A DNA stretch of 41,920 bases from an uncultured Saprospiraceae bacterium (GTDB lineage Bacteria; Bacteroidota; Bacteroidia; Chitinophagales; Saprospiraceae). Below are positions 16,723-24,760 of this stretch, in pieces. The stretch covers positions 1 to 41,920 of the forward strand of contig CALKXE010000139.1 of assembly GCA_938003955.1 (NCBI GenBank), given 5' to 3'. How positions within the stretch are numbered: position 1 is the first letter of the stretch; the number at the start of each line of letters is the position of its first letter. The notes beneath the pieces were generated by a model, which did no database searches, was not told where the DNA came from, and worked only from the letters and a program-made list of their open reading frames with translations. The position numbers and the translations under genes were made by a program.

Positions 16723-17850
16723 TTATATAGCCTTACTATAGATTCTATAGGTTTTGTACCTTTTTCCATTAAGTTTTTCAGCCGCTTGCACCATCATAGT
16801 ATTGCTTTCAAGAATCCATGATGCTTCGCCAGCTTTTAGATTATTTTCTTTTGCAGCTTTGATATAATTGGCGAAGAAGATTGCTTCTATTCCAAGTTTC
16901 CGATAGTCTTCTAATACACCTAACAGTATGATTCTTATCAGAGAAACCTTTGATTTCCTAGTTAGTAATTTGACAATATTAAAAGGAAGAAGTTTGCCTT
17001 TATTAAAATCCTTGGTGATTTCATTAATATCGGGTAGTGCAACTCCAAAACCTATTAATTTGCCTTCATGCTCTGCTAGATAGACATATCTTAAATCTAA
17101 GAGTAAATTAAGCCCTTCAGCAAGGTGATCGAATTCTGCATCAGTTGGCGGCACAAAACCCCAATTCTTCTCCCAAGCAGCTAGATATACCGGCTTAATC
17201 TTTTGGATGTCACTTTTCTTGGTCTTTTTTGTGGATGTTCGAATTGTTATCCCTTTCTTTTTTAGCCTTTCTTGCAGCATAGTTGCTAGCCTAAGAGACT
17301 TTTCATTTACTTCATCAGTTGGGATTATATATGCGAAAAGGTCCATTTCTTTTGCAAATCCATATTGCTCTAATAGTTGAGAGTAGTATGGTTTATTGTA
17401 CGTCATCATTACTGTCGGCGGAGAATCGTATCCATCTACCAGTATGCCAGCAGTATCGTTTGTTGTGAAATTAGTAGGACCCAATATCTGAGTAGCTCCA
17501 TTTGCTTTTACCCAATTGTAAGCTGTGTCTAATAATTGTTTCGCTACTTCATAATCATTGATTACATCAAAGAACCCAAAGAACCCAACATTGCAATCAT
17601 GGTGTTCGTTATAATTATTGTCCTTAATTGCAGCTACTCTGCCAACCACCTTTCCTTTATCATCTTTTGCTAAAAACAAATCAGCATTTGAATGCTTGAA
17701 AAAAGGGTTTTTCTTCTCACTCAGTACTTCTGATATGTTGAGATATAGTTCTGGAACATAATTCTTGTCGCCAGAATACAACTCGTGTGGAAAGTTTATG
17801 AAGTCTTTTTTGTCTTTTTTGTTGGTTACTTTGGCGATTGTTATCATCAT
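16723..17850 (-). CDS. GNAT-superfamily acyltransferase; candidate bacterial ceramide synthase
   Basis: A 375-residue protein of the long GNAT family with the opening FINFPHELYSGDKNYVPEL and the block NPFFKHSNADLFLAKDDKG, VGRVAAIKD. It also has LGPTNFTTNDTAGILVDG and MMTYNKPYYSQLLEQYGF. The C-terminal half has a second GNAT-like core (YLAEHEGKLIGFGVALP, then GVLEDYRKLGIEAIFF). The bacterial ceramide synthase identified in Caulobacter belongs to a GNAT-type family of this kind. Start ATG overlaps the SPT stop (ATGA, 4 bases), a sign of translational coupling with the enzyme that would make its substrate. A second ATG one codon on is an equal start. Confidence 0.88.
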   Translation of the reverse strand: MMITIAKVTNKKDKKDFINFPHELYSGDKNYVPELYLNISEVLSEKKNPFFKHSNADLFLAKDDKGKVVGRVAAIKDNNYNEHHDCNVGFFGFFDVINDYEVAKQLLDTAYNWVKANGATQILGPTNFTTNDTAGILVDGYDSPPTVMMTYNKPYYSQLLEQYGFAKEMDLFAYIIPTDEVNEKSLRLATMLQERLKKKGITIRTSTKKTKKSDIQKIKPVYLAAWEKNWGFVPPTDAEFDHLAEGLNLLLDLRYVYLAEHEGKLIGFGVALPDINEITKDFNKGKLLPFNIVKLLTRKSKVSLIRIILLGVLEDYRKLGIEAIFFANYIKAAKENNLKAGEASWILESNTMMVQAAEKLNGKRYKTYRIYSKAI

Positions 17851-19052
17851 GCTATACTATTAACAGATTCTAATATATCCAGTTGCTTAGCGATTTTTGT
17901 GATTTTTTCGATTGATTCTAGTACTTGCGCTTCAGAGTGTGTCGACATTAATGAATATCTTATCAGTGAAGAAGTACTTGGCACTGCTGGTGATATTACT
18001 GGATTGACGAATATACCTTCCTCTAACAACAACTTTGTCAGTTTGAATGTCTTGAAATCATCTCTTATATAAATCGGGATAATAGGAGTTTCTGTATGTC
18101 CAATATCAAAGCCAGCTTGTCTTAGCGCTTTCATCGCTAAATGGGTATTAGCCCAAAGTTTTTCTATTCTTTCAGGTTCTTGCTGCATTATATCTAAAGC
18201 TGCTATTACACTAGCTGCATTTGCAGGAGCTATACTTGCAGAGAATATTAATGATCTAGCATTATGCTTAAGGAAGTTTATAGTTACCTCGTCCGCCGCA
18301 ACGAAACCTCCTATAGAGGCAAGAGATTTACTAAATGTACCCATTATTAGATCCACTTCATCTGTAAGGCCAAAATGAGCTGCAGTACCACGACCACCAG
18401 GGCCCATTACACCAAGGCCATGTGCGTCATCCACATATATGCTTGCGGCATATTTTTTAGCAAGAGCACTTATTTCAGGTAATTTAGCAACATCACCTTC
18501 CATACTAAATACGCCATCTACAGCTATTATTTTTAGGCTTTCTGGTTCTGTTTTGGAGAGTACTTTCTCAAGAGATGCCATATCATTGTGCTTGTATTTT
18601 AGCACTTTAGCAAATGATAGTCTAGAACCGTCTATTATACATGCATGGTCTAGTTCGTCCATAATGATATAATCATGACGCCCAGGAATAGAAGATAGTA
18701 CACCTAGATTTACTTGGAATCCAGTACTAAAAACAAGAGCGGACTCTTTCCCAATGTAGTTGGCAAGTTTTTGCTCTAATTCTAGATGCAAGTCGAGCGT
18801 ACCATTAAGGAATCTTGAACCCGCGCAACCAGATCCATATTTGTCTATTGCTTTTTTCGAAGCTTCTTTTAGTTTTGGATGTGTTGTTAATCCTAAGTAG
18901 CTATTACTACCAAACATTAAAACATCCTTACCACCAATTTTAACTATAGTGTCTTGTTCTGACTCAATAGTTCTGAAGAAAGGGTATAGTCCCATTGCTG
19001 CCACCTTCTGAGGGGTGTCATAAGCGGCCATTTTTTTCTTTAGAATACTCAT
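17847..19052 (-). CDS. spt: Serine palmitoyltransferase (alpha-oxoamine synthase family)
   Basis: A 401-residue PLP enzyme that condenses L-serine with a fatty-acyl thioester to 3-oxosphinganine, committing carbon to sphingolipids. The N-terminus YDTPQKVAAMGLYPFFRTIE is the form seen in bacterial SPTs. Active-site residues align: His136 (DELDHA), Asp208 and His211 (VDDAHG), and PLP lysine Lys242 (GTFSKSLASIGGF). The family also contains KBL, BioF and HemA; the N-terminal text, SGCAGSRFLNGT and the sphingolipid neighbours favour SPT. It overlaps the GNAT gene by 4 bases and begins 80 bases after the PAP2 gene, a gap that could hold an internal promoter. Confidence 0.93.
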   Translation of the reverse strand: MSILKKKMAAYDTPQKVAAMGLYPFFRTIESEQDTIVKIGGKDVLMFGSNSYLGLTTHPKLKEASKKAIDKYGSGCAGSRFLNGTLDLHLELEQKLANYIGKESALVFSTGFQVNLGVLSSIPGRHDYIIMDELDHACIIDGSRLSFAKVLKYKHNDMASLEKVLSKTEPESLKIIAVDGVFSMEGDVAKLPEISALAKKYAASIYVDDAHGLGVMGPGGRGTAAHFGLTDEVDLIMGTFSKSLASIGGFVAADEVTINFLKHNARSLIFSASIAPANAASVIAALDIMQQEPERIEKLWANTHLAMKALRQAGFDIGHTETPIIPIYIRDDFKTFKLTKLLLEEGIFVNPVISPAVPSTSSLIRYSLMSTHSEAQVLESIEKITKIAKQLDILESVNSIA

Positions 19053-19132
19053 TAGTTGTTATTTCTGTGTATTGTAAAATTTAATCTTTAAAATTGGATG
19101 CAATTTGCCATTATTTCAATTTGTAGACTAAT

Positions 19133-20083
19133 TTATGATATAAACGTTACATATTTATCTATGAAATTGCTAATCCTCTTATTTTTTATAATTTGACCAA
19201 ATGCAAAGATGGCAATAATTGCACACAATGCACCTAAAATCACGTCAATTATGTAATGATGCATTGAATATACAGCTGCATACCATATACCTATCACATC
19301 AATAAAACATAGTAATGTGAGCCACCATTTTTTCTTCTTAGATGCGAAATAGAGTAATATCACGGGATAAGTAGAATGTAGACTAGGTATGGCTGCAAAT
19401 ACATTTGCATTTTTATTGTACATCTTTTCGAATAAAGGATATCCAATTATATCATCAAAACGCAATAGTTGCGCTGCATTGCCAGGGATGCTAAAGTCTA
19501 CTTCGAATCCAAAATGTTCAACATACCATGGAGGTGCAGCTGGATACAGGTAGTATATTGTAAATCCTATTATATTAGCCAATAGAAATGTTCCAGAAAA
19601 CCGGAGTAGCATTTTTTTATCAGAGAAAAAAAGATAAATGCAATACATCATAGGCAGAGGAACCCATGTAAGGTAGAATACACCTGAAAGGAAATCAGAG
19701 ACTGGATCTGTGTGCTCCGCTAGGTATTCGTTTGGAGTCACTGTGCCTGTCGCAGATTGAATTCCAAAAAGAGTTTTTTCTAAATTGTATGGCTCTAGTA
19801 TCTCGATCGTATTGAAATTGAAATTCGGATAAAGCCGCATGGCATCGTATATAATCCAAAAGATCCAAAAAAAGATAAAACTAATGACCATCTTCCTTGT
19901 AGTAGAAGTCGCAAAGTAAAGGATTGTCAGAACTAATATGAAGTTCAAATGGTCAAGTCTAAACCCAATGACAAGATTAAGCCATAGGAGATATATAGCA
20001 AGGAAATAACCCGCTATAGATAAACTCAGTTTAGAAAATACATAGTCTATAGGATTTTCGCCTATTCGTACGTTGCTATTCAT
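19133..20083 (-). CDS. PAP2/AUR1-like lipid phosphotransferase; candidate inositol phosphorylceramide synthase
   Basis: A 316-residue inner-membrane protein with about six helices. It carries the PAP2 catalytic elements SLHSTYP (Ser234, His236) and HHYIID (His275, Asp280), plus LYPAAPPWYVEH (about 179-190), a motif typical of fungal-type AUR1 inositol phosphorylceramide synthases. Such enzymes move phosphoinositol from phosphatidylinositol to ceramide and release diacylglycerol. The neighbours (CDP-alcohol transferase, SPT, inositol-phosphate synthase) supply both substrates, so I infer this role. A plain lipid phosphatase is the main alternative. Confidence 0.88.
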   Translation of the reverse strand: MNSNVRIGENPIDYVFSKLSLSIAGYFLAIYLLWLNLVIGFRLDHLNFILVLTILYFATSTTRKMVISFIFFWIFWIIYDAMRLYPNFNFNTIEILEPYNLEKTLFGIQSATGTVTPNEYLAEHTDPVSDFLSGVFYLTWVPLPMMYCIYLFFSDKKMLLRFSGTFLLANIIGFTIYYLYPAAPPWYVEHFGFEVDFSIPGNAAQLLRFDDIIGYPLFEKMYNKNANVFAAIPSLHSTYPVILLYFASKKKKWWLTLLCFIDVIGIWYAAVYSMHHYIIDVILGALCAIIAIFAFGQIIKNKRISNFIDKYVTFIS

Positions 20084-20101
20084 AAAGAAGAAAACTTGAT
20101 C

Positions 20102-20623
20102 TTAGATAATTATTTTTTCGTAACATGGAAGTCCACCTTCTAATCTTGTCCCATATAATTCAAGATACTTGACAACAGGAAATGCACCTCTTTCTTCTGC
20201 GAATACATAGACATTAGATAGTTGGGACCAAAAACCATCAATTTTACTGATCGCTTTAAACTCATTGTTTTCGTCCTTATTAACATATATCTTGTACTCA
20301 GGGTAGGAAATAATGTTCATCCTAATTGTCTCTGAATTTATAATATCATGCTCAACACCGTAGGCTAACTTTTGTTGTATAATATTGATTTCTGAATCCT
20401 TGCCACCTTTATAATATTGTTTCCAAAACACATAAAAAGGATTACTTTTATTAATCCGATTATTGCAATTTCTGTTTATCTTGTAAACAACAGTATTTGA
20501 GTTCTGATTCCTCTGTATATAAAATAGCATATCTTCAACAACTGGCACAGGGTAGTGCTCTGGCAGACCTTTATGGCCTGAGATGTCGTAAGTGTTTTGC
20601 GTATCTTTATATGATAGAAACAT
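20102..20623 (-). CDS. DUF4833-like protein of the inositol-lipid locus
   Basis: A 173-residue protein without signal peptide or membrane helix. I recognise it, less surely, as the DUF4833 family from LPEHYPVPVVEDMLFYIQRN, NTVVYKINRNCN, NPFYVFWKQYYKGG, QQKLAYG and the C-terminal GTRLEGGLPCYEKIII. The family function is not known to me. It lies 2 bases after the CDP-alcohol transferase and 18 bases before the AUR1-like gene, and as I recall a similar gene sits in the Bacteroides inositol-lipid cluster. That fixed place suggests an accessory part in inositol-lipid synthesis or handling. Confidence 0.78.
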   Translation of the reverse strand: MFLSYKDTQNTYDISGHKGLPEHYPVPVVEDMLFYIQRNQNSNTVVYKINRNCNNRINKSNPFYVFWKQYYKGGKDSEINIIQQKLAYGVEHDIINSETIRMNIISYPEYKIYVNKDENNEFKAISKIDGFWSQLSNVYVFAEERGAFPVVKYLELYGTRLEGGLPCYEKIII

Positions 20624-20625
20624 AT

Positions 20626-21330
20626 CTACTTTTTATTAGCAATAGCATTCTTAGCAAATAATAACCGTCTTATTGCGGTAATGTTTGCCATTATAGCAAG
20701 TATAAATATTGGGAAAGTGAAGATAGTAATAGTTTCAAAAAGGGGGATAGGAATCATGTGCGCTTCTATCTTAAAGTCGCCTCCAAAACTATTACTAAAC
20801 AATCCGCATGCCCATGCAGAAACTCCTATAATTATTACTCTTTCCGGTCGTTGCATTATTCCAACACTTGCGTTTACGCCCAGGCCTTCAGCTCTTGCTC
20901 TTGTGTAACTTACCATTACACTTCCTATCATTGCTATAAATGCAAACAGAGAGCTATAGAAATAATCATTTGATATTAAATAATAGCAAATTCCTAGGAA
21001 CATAACCATTTCACTATATCGATCTAAAACAGAATCGAAAAGTGCACCATAATCAGAAGATGAATTCGTAACTCGAGCTAGTCTACCATCTATCATGTCC
21101 ATAAGACCACCTAAGAGAATCACAAATCCTGCCCAAGCTAAGCAGCCATGGTCACTTCTATCTGAGTTTTCAGCGCCATAAATTAATACAACAGCAGCCA
21201 CTCCATTGATGACCAAACCTAATAGGGTGATCATGTTAGGAGTGATTCCTAGTTTGATAAGAAGTTGAATAAAGGGGTTGAATACATTGTACACTAATTT
21301 CTGACCTTTATCTTTCCAAGTTACTGACAT
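20626..21330 (-). CDS. CDP-alcohol phosphatidyltransferase; candidate phosphatidylinositol (phosphate) synthase
   Basis: A 234-residue inner-membrane enzyme with about six helices. The full CDP-OH-P signature is present: Asp78, Asp81, Gly82, Ala85, Arg86, Gly95, Asp99, Asp103 (DMIDGRLARV then GALFDSVLDR). It would join CDP-diacylglycerol to an alcohol; given inositol-phosphate synthase and the AUR1-like enzyme in the same operon, inositol or inositol 1-phosphate is the likely acceptor. If inositol 1-phosphate is used, as in the Bacteroides and actinobacterial enzymes, a phosphatase is needed, and none is seen nearby. It is first in the run and has its own -7 box. Confidence 0.9.
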   Translation of the reverse strand: MSVTWKDKGQKLVYNVFNPFIQLLIKLGITPNMITLLGLVINGVAAVVLIYGAENSDRSDHGCLAWAGFVILLGGLMDMIDGRLARVTNSSSDYGALFDSVLDRYSEMVMFLGICYYLISNDYFYSSLFAFIAMIGSVMVSYTRARAEGLGVNASVGIMQRPERVIIIGVSAWACGLFSNSFGGDFKIEAHMIPIPLFETITIFTFPIFILAIMANITAIRRLLFAKNAIANKK

Positions 21331-21335
21331 AAGTG

Positions 21336-21343
21336 CAAAATTA
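21336..21343 (-). promoter_or_regulatory. -7 promoter box at the head of the inositol-lipid operon
   Basis: On the minus strand TAATTTTG, a full match to TAnnTTTG, ends five bases before the ATG of the CDP-alcohol transferase, with the same spacing and the same following bases (GCA) as the box before nfu. It predicts a leaderless or near-leaderless message for the lipid operon, separate from the LPS genes upstream. Confidence 0.5.
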
Positions 21344-21426
21344 AACTAAAAGTTTAAATAATGGGTCAGTCCAGGAAGGTTTTAGATGACTTGTTCTAAA
21401 TATTGGATGAATTGTAAGATTTACAG

Positions 21427-22368
21427 CTATAGTTTTAGGTCAGACATCGATATAGTAGATACACCATATTTCAAACATGCAGCTCTGCCTGCTGCGTTAC
21501 TAAGTTCTAATATTTCTGTCGAATTATAACCCAGTAAAGCCGCTATTGCTATCATAGCCATAGTAGTGTCACCTGCACCACTGACGTCCACTACATCTAT
21601 TTTTTTTGTAGGACAGTGAATGTATTCTGATGCTGATAAATAGGCAATTCCATCTTGGGCTAGCGTACAGATTAGATGGCCACAGTTTAAGTCTACTTGA
21701 GTTTTTTGCATCGCTTCTTTTAATGATATTGAATCATCAGCAAGTGCCGTAAAAATTTCATTTTTATTAGGTTTAAAATAATCTACATCTTTATAATTCC
21801 AGTAATTATTGAATTTAGGATCAACAAAAGTCTTGATATTATAAGATTTTGCCAGATCAATAACTGATTTTATCATAGATTCAGTGAAGACTCCCTTATT
21901 GTAATCTTGTAATATAATAGCGTCAATAGATTGGTTATCGACAATGCTATTGAGTTGGCCTAGCATGCTTTGCTCTTCTTCTTTAGATATAAATGAGATG
22001 TCTTCGTTATCAATGCGAAAGATCTGCTTCCCATCAACTGTTACTCTTGTTTTTAGAGTTGTAGGTTTTTTAATTTTAGTTAATTGGGTACTTGCAATAC
22101 CCAAGCCGTCAAGCATATTGCACACGATCTTACCATATTCATCGTCACCAATAGTGCCAAGAAGAATTGGATTAGCACCTAGTGTTTTCAGGTTGGTTGC
22201 TACATTTGCGCTGCCTCCTAATATACACCTAGAGCCTGTTCTGTCGACTACTGGAATAGGAGCTTCGGCAGACATTCTAGTAATGATACCATCTATATAT
22301 TCATCAAGAATAATATCTCCGATGACTATAATATTAAGGTCTGATGTTTTTGAAAAACGTTCTAACAT
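21427..22368 (-). CDS. hldA: PfkB-family sugar kinase, HldE/RfaE kinase-domain type
   Basis: With the ATG chosen here, 313 residues. The fold is ribokinase/PfkB, closest to the D-glycero-beta-D-manno-heptose-7-phosphate kinase domain of HldE: IVIGDIILDEYIDG, ITRMSAEAPIPVVD, GGSANVATNLKTLG, and the C-terminal catalytic DVSGAGDTT. There is no nucleotidyltransferase domain, so only the kinase step of ADP-heptose synthesis is covered. The open frame extends 31 codons further left of the protein start, but that stretch overlaps waaA and lacks homology. It is 31 bases after waaA, in keeping with LPS core synthesis. Confidence 0.87.
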   Translation of the reverse strand: MLERFSKTSDLNIIVIGDIILDEYIDGIITRMSAEAPIPVVDRTGSRCILGGSANVATNLKTLGANPILLGTIGDDEYGKIVCNMLDGLGIASTQLTKIKKPTTLKTRVTVDGKQIFRIDNEDISFISKEEEQSMLGQLNSIVDNQSIDAIILQDYNKGVFTESMIKSVIDLAKSYNIKTFVDPKFNNYWNYKDVDYFKPNKNEIFTALADDSISLKEAMQKTQVDLNCGHLICTLAQDGIAYLSASEYIHCPTKKIDVVDVSGAGDTTMAMIAIAALLGYNSTEILELSNAAGRAACLKYGVSTISMSDLKL

Positions 22369-22399
22369 GAATTCGTATTTAACCTTTCGATGGTCTGAA

Positions 22400-23590
22400 T
22401 TAATTGAAAATTTGTGTGCAAATGATTTCAGTTGCAGATTTCGAAGCGGAAAAATAATCAATTAGTTTAAGATTAATCTCTTCTTGGTGTTCATTTGTCT
22501 GAAGCTTTTGTAATACTGATTTTAGCTGAGAAATATCTGACAATGAATATGCAACTTCCAAATCTATAAGATCTTTTGCTTCTTCACTTTTATGGAATCG
22601 TGGACCGAATACTGTCGGTATATTGTAGACGGCAGCTTCTAGTATATTATGTATTCCTTCTCCATAACCTCCACCGATATACGCAATATGTGCTGCCGAA
22701 TAATCTTTCTTTAGTTGCCCCATAGAGTTAATCACATAAGTGCCTGATATTTCTGCGATGGAATGTTTATTCTCACAATTCAGTTCTGAACATATTGACT
22801 TGATATTATCTTCGGCTAGATCGTGCGGATAGACAAAATGATTATAATTTGATAATTGACTAATCATTTCTTTGATCACAGGTAGATCGTTTAGCCAGAT
22901 ACTACCATAAATAACTGTTGGTTTTAATTCCTTGTTTAAAGCAACATTATTTTTAATCTTCAAAACCTGATCTTTTCTACTATCACCCGAAACGATAATA
23001 TCCCGTGAATAAATCGCTGACAATGCTTCTTTTGATGCTTCATTCAGAACAAATATAGAAGAGAAAGCTAAAAGCCTATTTTTGAAAAATGTAAGTGGGT
23101 ACTTAATAAAATAATGGTCGTCTCTAATGGTACTTGAAATAAGAAATGTTGGTGTTTGTTTTGATTTAAGAATCTGCAACATATTCCACCACCATTCATT
23201 TTTGGTGATAATAACTTTACTTGGGTTTATTTTACTTAAGAATGACTGTATATCTGATTCTAGATCAAAAGGGAGATAGCATTTCACACATCGAACACCT
23301 GGAAGTTCACAATCTTCATATCCTGAAGGAGAAAAGAACGATATGACTATATCCGAATCAGTATTGTTGATTATCCAGGTTATAATGGGGTATGCTTGTT
23401 CATATTCTCCAAGAGAAGCACAATGAACTAAAATTCGATCACTAGAAATTGAAGATAATTGACGATCAAGGTCCACTTGCTGTTTCTTCAATCCTTCCAT
23501 TCTTTTTTTTGCCTTGATATTCATAAATGAATACAGCCAAGTAGCTAGCTTATATTTGAATATCAAAATAGAATAAAGGAAGACGAGCAT
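22400..23590 (-). CDS. waaA: 3-deoxy-D-manno-octulosonic acid (Kdo) transferase
   Basis: A 396-residue GT-B glycosyltransferase that adds Kdo to lipid IVA at the inner face of the inner membrane. One N-terminal hydrophobic helix (about residues 1-22) anchors it. HCASLGEYEQA contains the catalytic Glu62; further marks are SFFSPSGYE, KNEWWWNML and, in the C-terminal half, YIGGGYGEGIHNILEAAVY and FGPRFHKSEEAKDL, the nucleotide-binding end. Length fits the Bacteroidota form. It follows the barrel gene by 14 bases and precedes the heptose kinase, forming an LPS-core unit just upstream of the sphingolipid genes. Confidence 0.94.
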   Translation of the reverse strand: MLVFLYSILIFKYKLATWLYSFMNIKAKKRMEGLKKQQVDLDRQLSSISSDRILVHCASLGEYEQAYPIITWIINNTDSDIVISFFSPSGYEDCELPGVRCVKCYLPFDLESDIQSFLSKINPSKVIITKNEWWWNMLQILKSKQTPTFLISSTIRDDHYFIKYPLTFFKNRLLAFSSIFVLNEASKEALSAIYSRDIIVSGDSRKDQVLKIKNNVALNKELKPTVIYGSIWLNDLPVIKEMISQLSNYNHFVYPHDLAEDNIKSICSELNCENKHSIAEISGTYVINSMGQLKKDYSAAHIAYIGGGYGEGIHNILEAAVYNIPTVFGPRFHKSEEAKDLIDLEVAYSLSDISQLKSVLQKLQTNEHQEEINLKLIDYFSASKSATEIICTQIFN

Positions 23591-23604
23591 CTTAATAGTT
23601 GATG

Positions 23605-24372
23605 TTAATAGAAAACTTGCTCATCGACATAATCATCAAAAAATGGAAGCACCCAAGCCGCTTTGAGACTTACGAGGCCATCAAACCTTGTGGAAGGATC
23701 GGGAGGTAAGCCAGAATCAAAATCAATGGCTCTTACATGTTTTGTGAATCCCTGAGTAAACTCTAGGCCTATATAAAAGTTAATCCGTTTATCTTCACTT
23801 ATATGTTGATATCCTATGAATTCTCTCAAAGCAAAACCCCTAGTAAGGCGGTCGTATCCCTTTAAGTAGTCTCCTTCGATCTGAGGGAGAGCCCTTGATT
23901 CATCTATGATTCTAATTTTATGAGCGAGTATTCCAAACGCACCAGTTATCCTTAATCCTGATCTAGATTTATCACTGAAGCTAATTATCTTTCCAACATT
24001 GATTCCTAGAAATGCACCTCTTTCTCTTTGGAATACATCTGCATAGGCATTATCAGCACCAAGTAATTCATCATTAGAAAGCCTAAGTTGAGCTAGTGGA
24101 TCTTCTTTTACCGTATCTCCAAACATAAATGCAAACTCGATTCCGTAGATCCAATTGTTTTTAGTAATTCGTTCTCCACCTAAAGTGAATTTTAGGTTGC
24201 TTGAGTAACGATCTGCCATGTCACCAAAAGGAAACTCCATTCCATAACCGAAGCTTAGGTTTTTCATACCTATATTTAGGAAGTTCTCATCGTCGAAGGT
24301 CTTTTCAGTTCTTTGTGAAAAGCCTGTTGTAAATGAAAGAAGGAAAATGAAGAAAAAGATAATTCTATACAT
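23605..24372 (-). CDS. Secreted outer-membrane protein of unknown function (beta-barrel-like)
   Basis: A 255-residue protein with a signal peptide (MYRIIFFFIFLLSFTTGFSQ). The mature part reads as beta strands separated by turns: LSFGYGMEFPFGDMA, NWIYGIEFAFMFGD, GAFLGINVGKIISF, RSGLRITGAFGILAH, INFYIGLEFTQGF, and LVSLKAAWVLPFFDDY. This fits a barrel of the outer membrane. I do not recognise a named family. The frame continues 31 codons upstream, but the signal peptide sets the start at the inner ATG. It lies first in the minus-strand run, 14 bases before waaA. Confidence 0.77.
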   Translation of the reverse strand: MYRIIFFFIFLLSFTTGFSQRTEKTFDDENFLNIGMKNLSFGYGMEFPFGDMADRYSSNLKFTLGGERITKNNWIYGIEFAFMFGDTVKEDPLAQLRLSNDELLGADNAYADVFQRERGAFLGINVGKIISFSDKSRSGLRITGAFGILAHKIRIIDESRALPQIEGDYLKGYDRLTRGFALREFIGYQHISEDKRINFYIGLEFTQGFTKHVRAIDFDSGLPPDPSTRFDGLVSLKAAWVLPFFDDYVDEQVFY

Positions 24373-24760
24373 GAAACTGAGTCTTAATTTAAATATAAAC
24401 GACAAAGGTGGGTATAATGAGTTGAATAGAGAAAGAAAAAACTCAGATATTGTTTGATTTGTCATTTTGGATAGCTGTGAGAAATGAATCGATGCATACG
24501 TTAAGTTTATCTAAATGGGAACAAAAGTAGGTGAGATGGCAGTTATTCGTATGTATAATGAGTGATGATATTAATCAAATCCTTTGGTAGGATATAGGAA
24601 TATATATGCGAATGCATGATTTCTTCTTGAAAAGCCTAGATGTGATTTCTATTGTTTATTTTTACACCAAAATATAGCTTCAACTAATGTGAAGGTGTAA
24701 TGAAGTGAATTATTAATTTTTTATGAAGCACTTCAATAAATTAAAAAAAGTAAGAAATAC
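24373..24760. other. Divergent promoter region between the barrel gene and queD
   Basis: No gene is seen. A 7-bp inverted repeat (ttacacc at 24662-24668, ggtgtaa at 24694-24700) with an inner cttca/tgaag pairing lies about 60 bases before queD. I checked it against the preQ1 riboswitch pattern expected upstream of queuosine genes and found no match. Confidence 0.45.

Noticed and set aside
17847..19052. Glycine C-acetyltransferase (KBL) or BioF instead of serine palmitoyltransferase
   Set aside because: Same enzyme family, but the N-terminal text and the ceramide and inositol-lipid neighbours fit SPT better; no threonine or biotin genes are near.
21427..22461. The longer version of the heptose kinase beginning at 22461
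   Set aside because: The extra 31 residues overlap waaA and match nothing in PfkB kinases; the ATG at 22368 starts just before the conserved fold.
24662..24700. A preQ1 riboswitch upstream of queD
   Set aside because: The inverted repeat is there, but the short C-rich loop and A-rich tail of preQ1 aptamers are absent.
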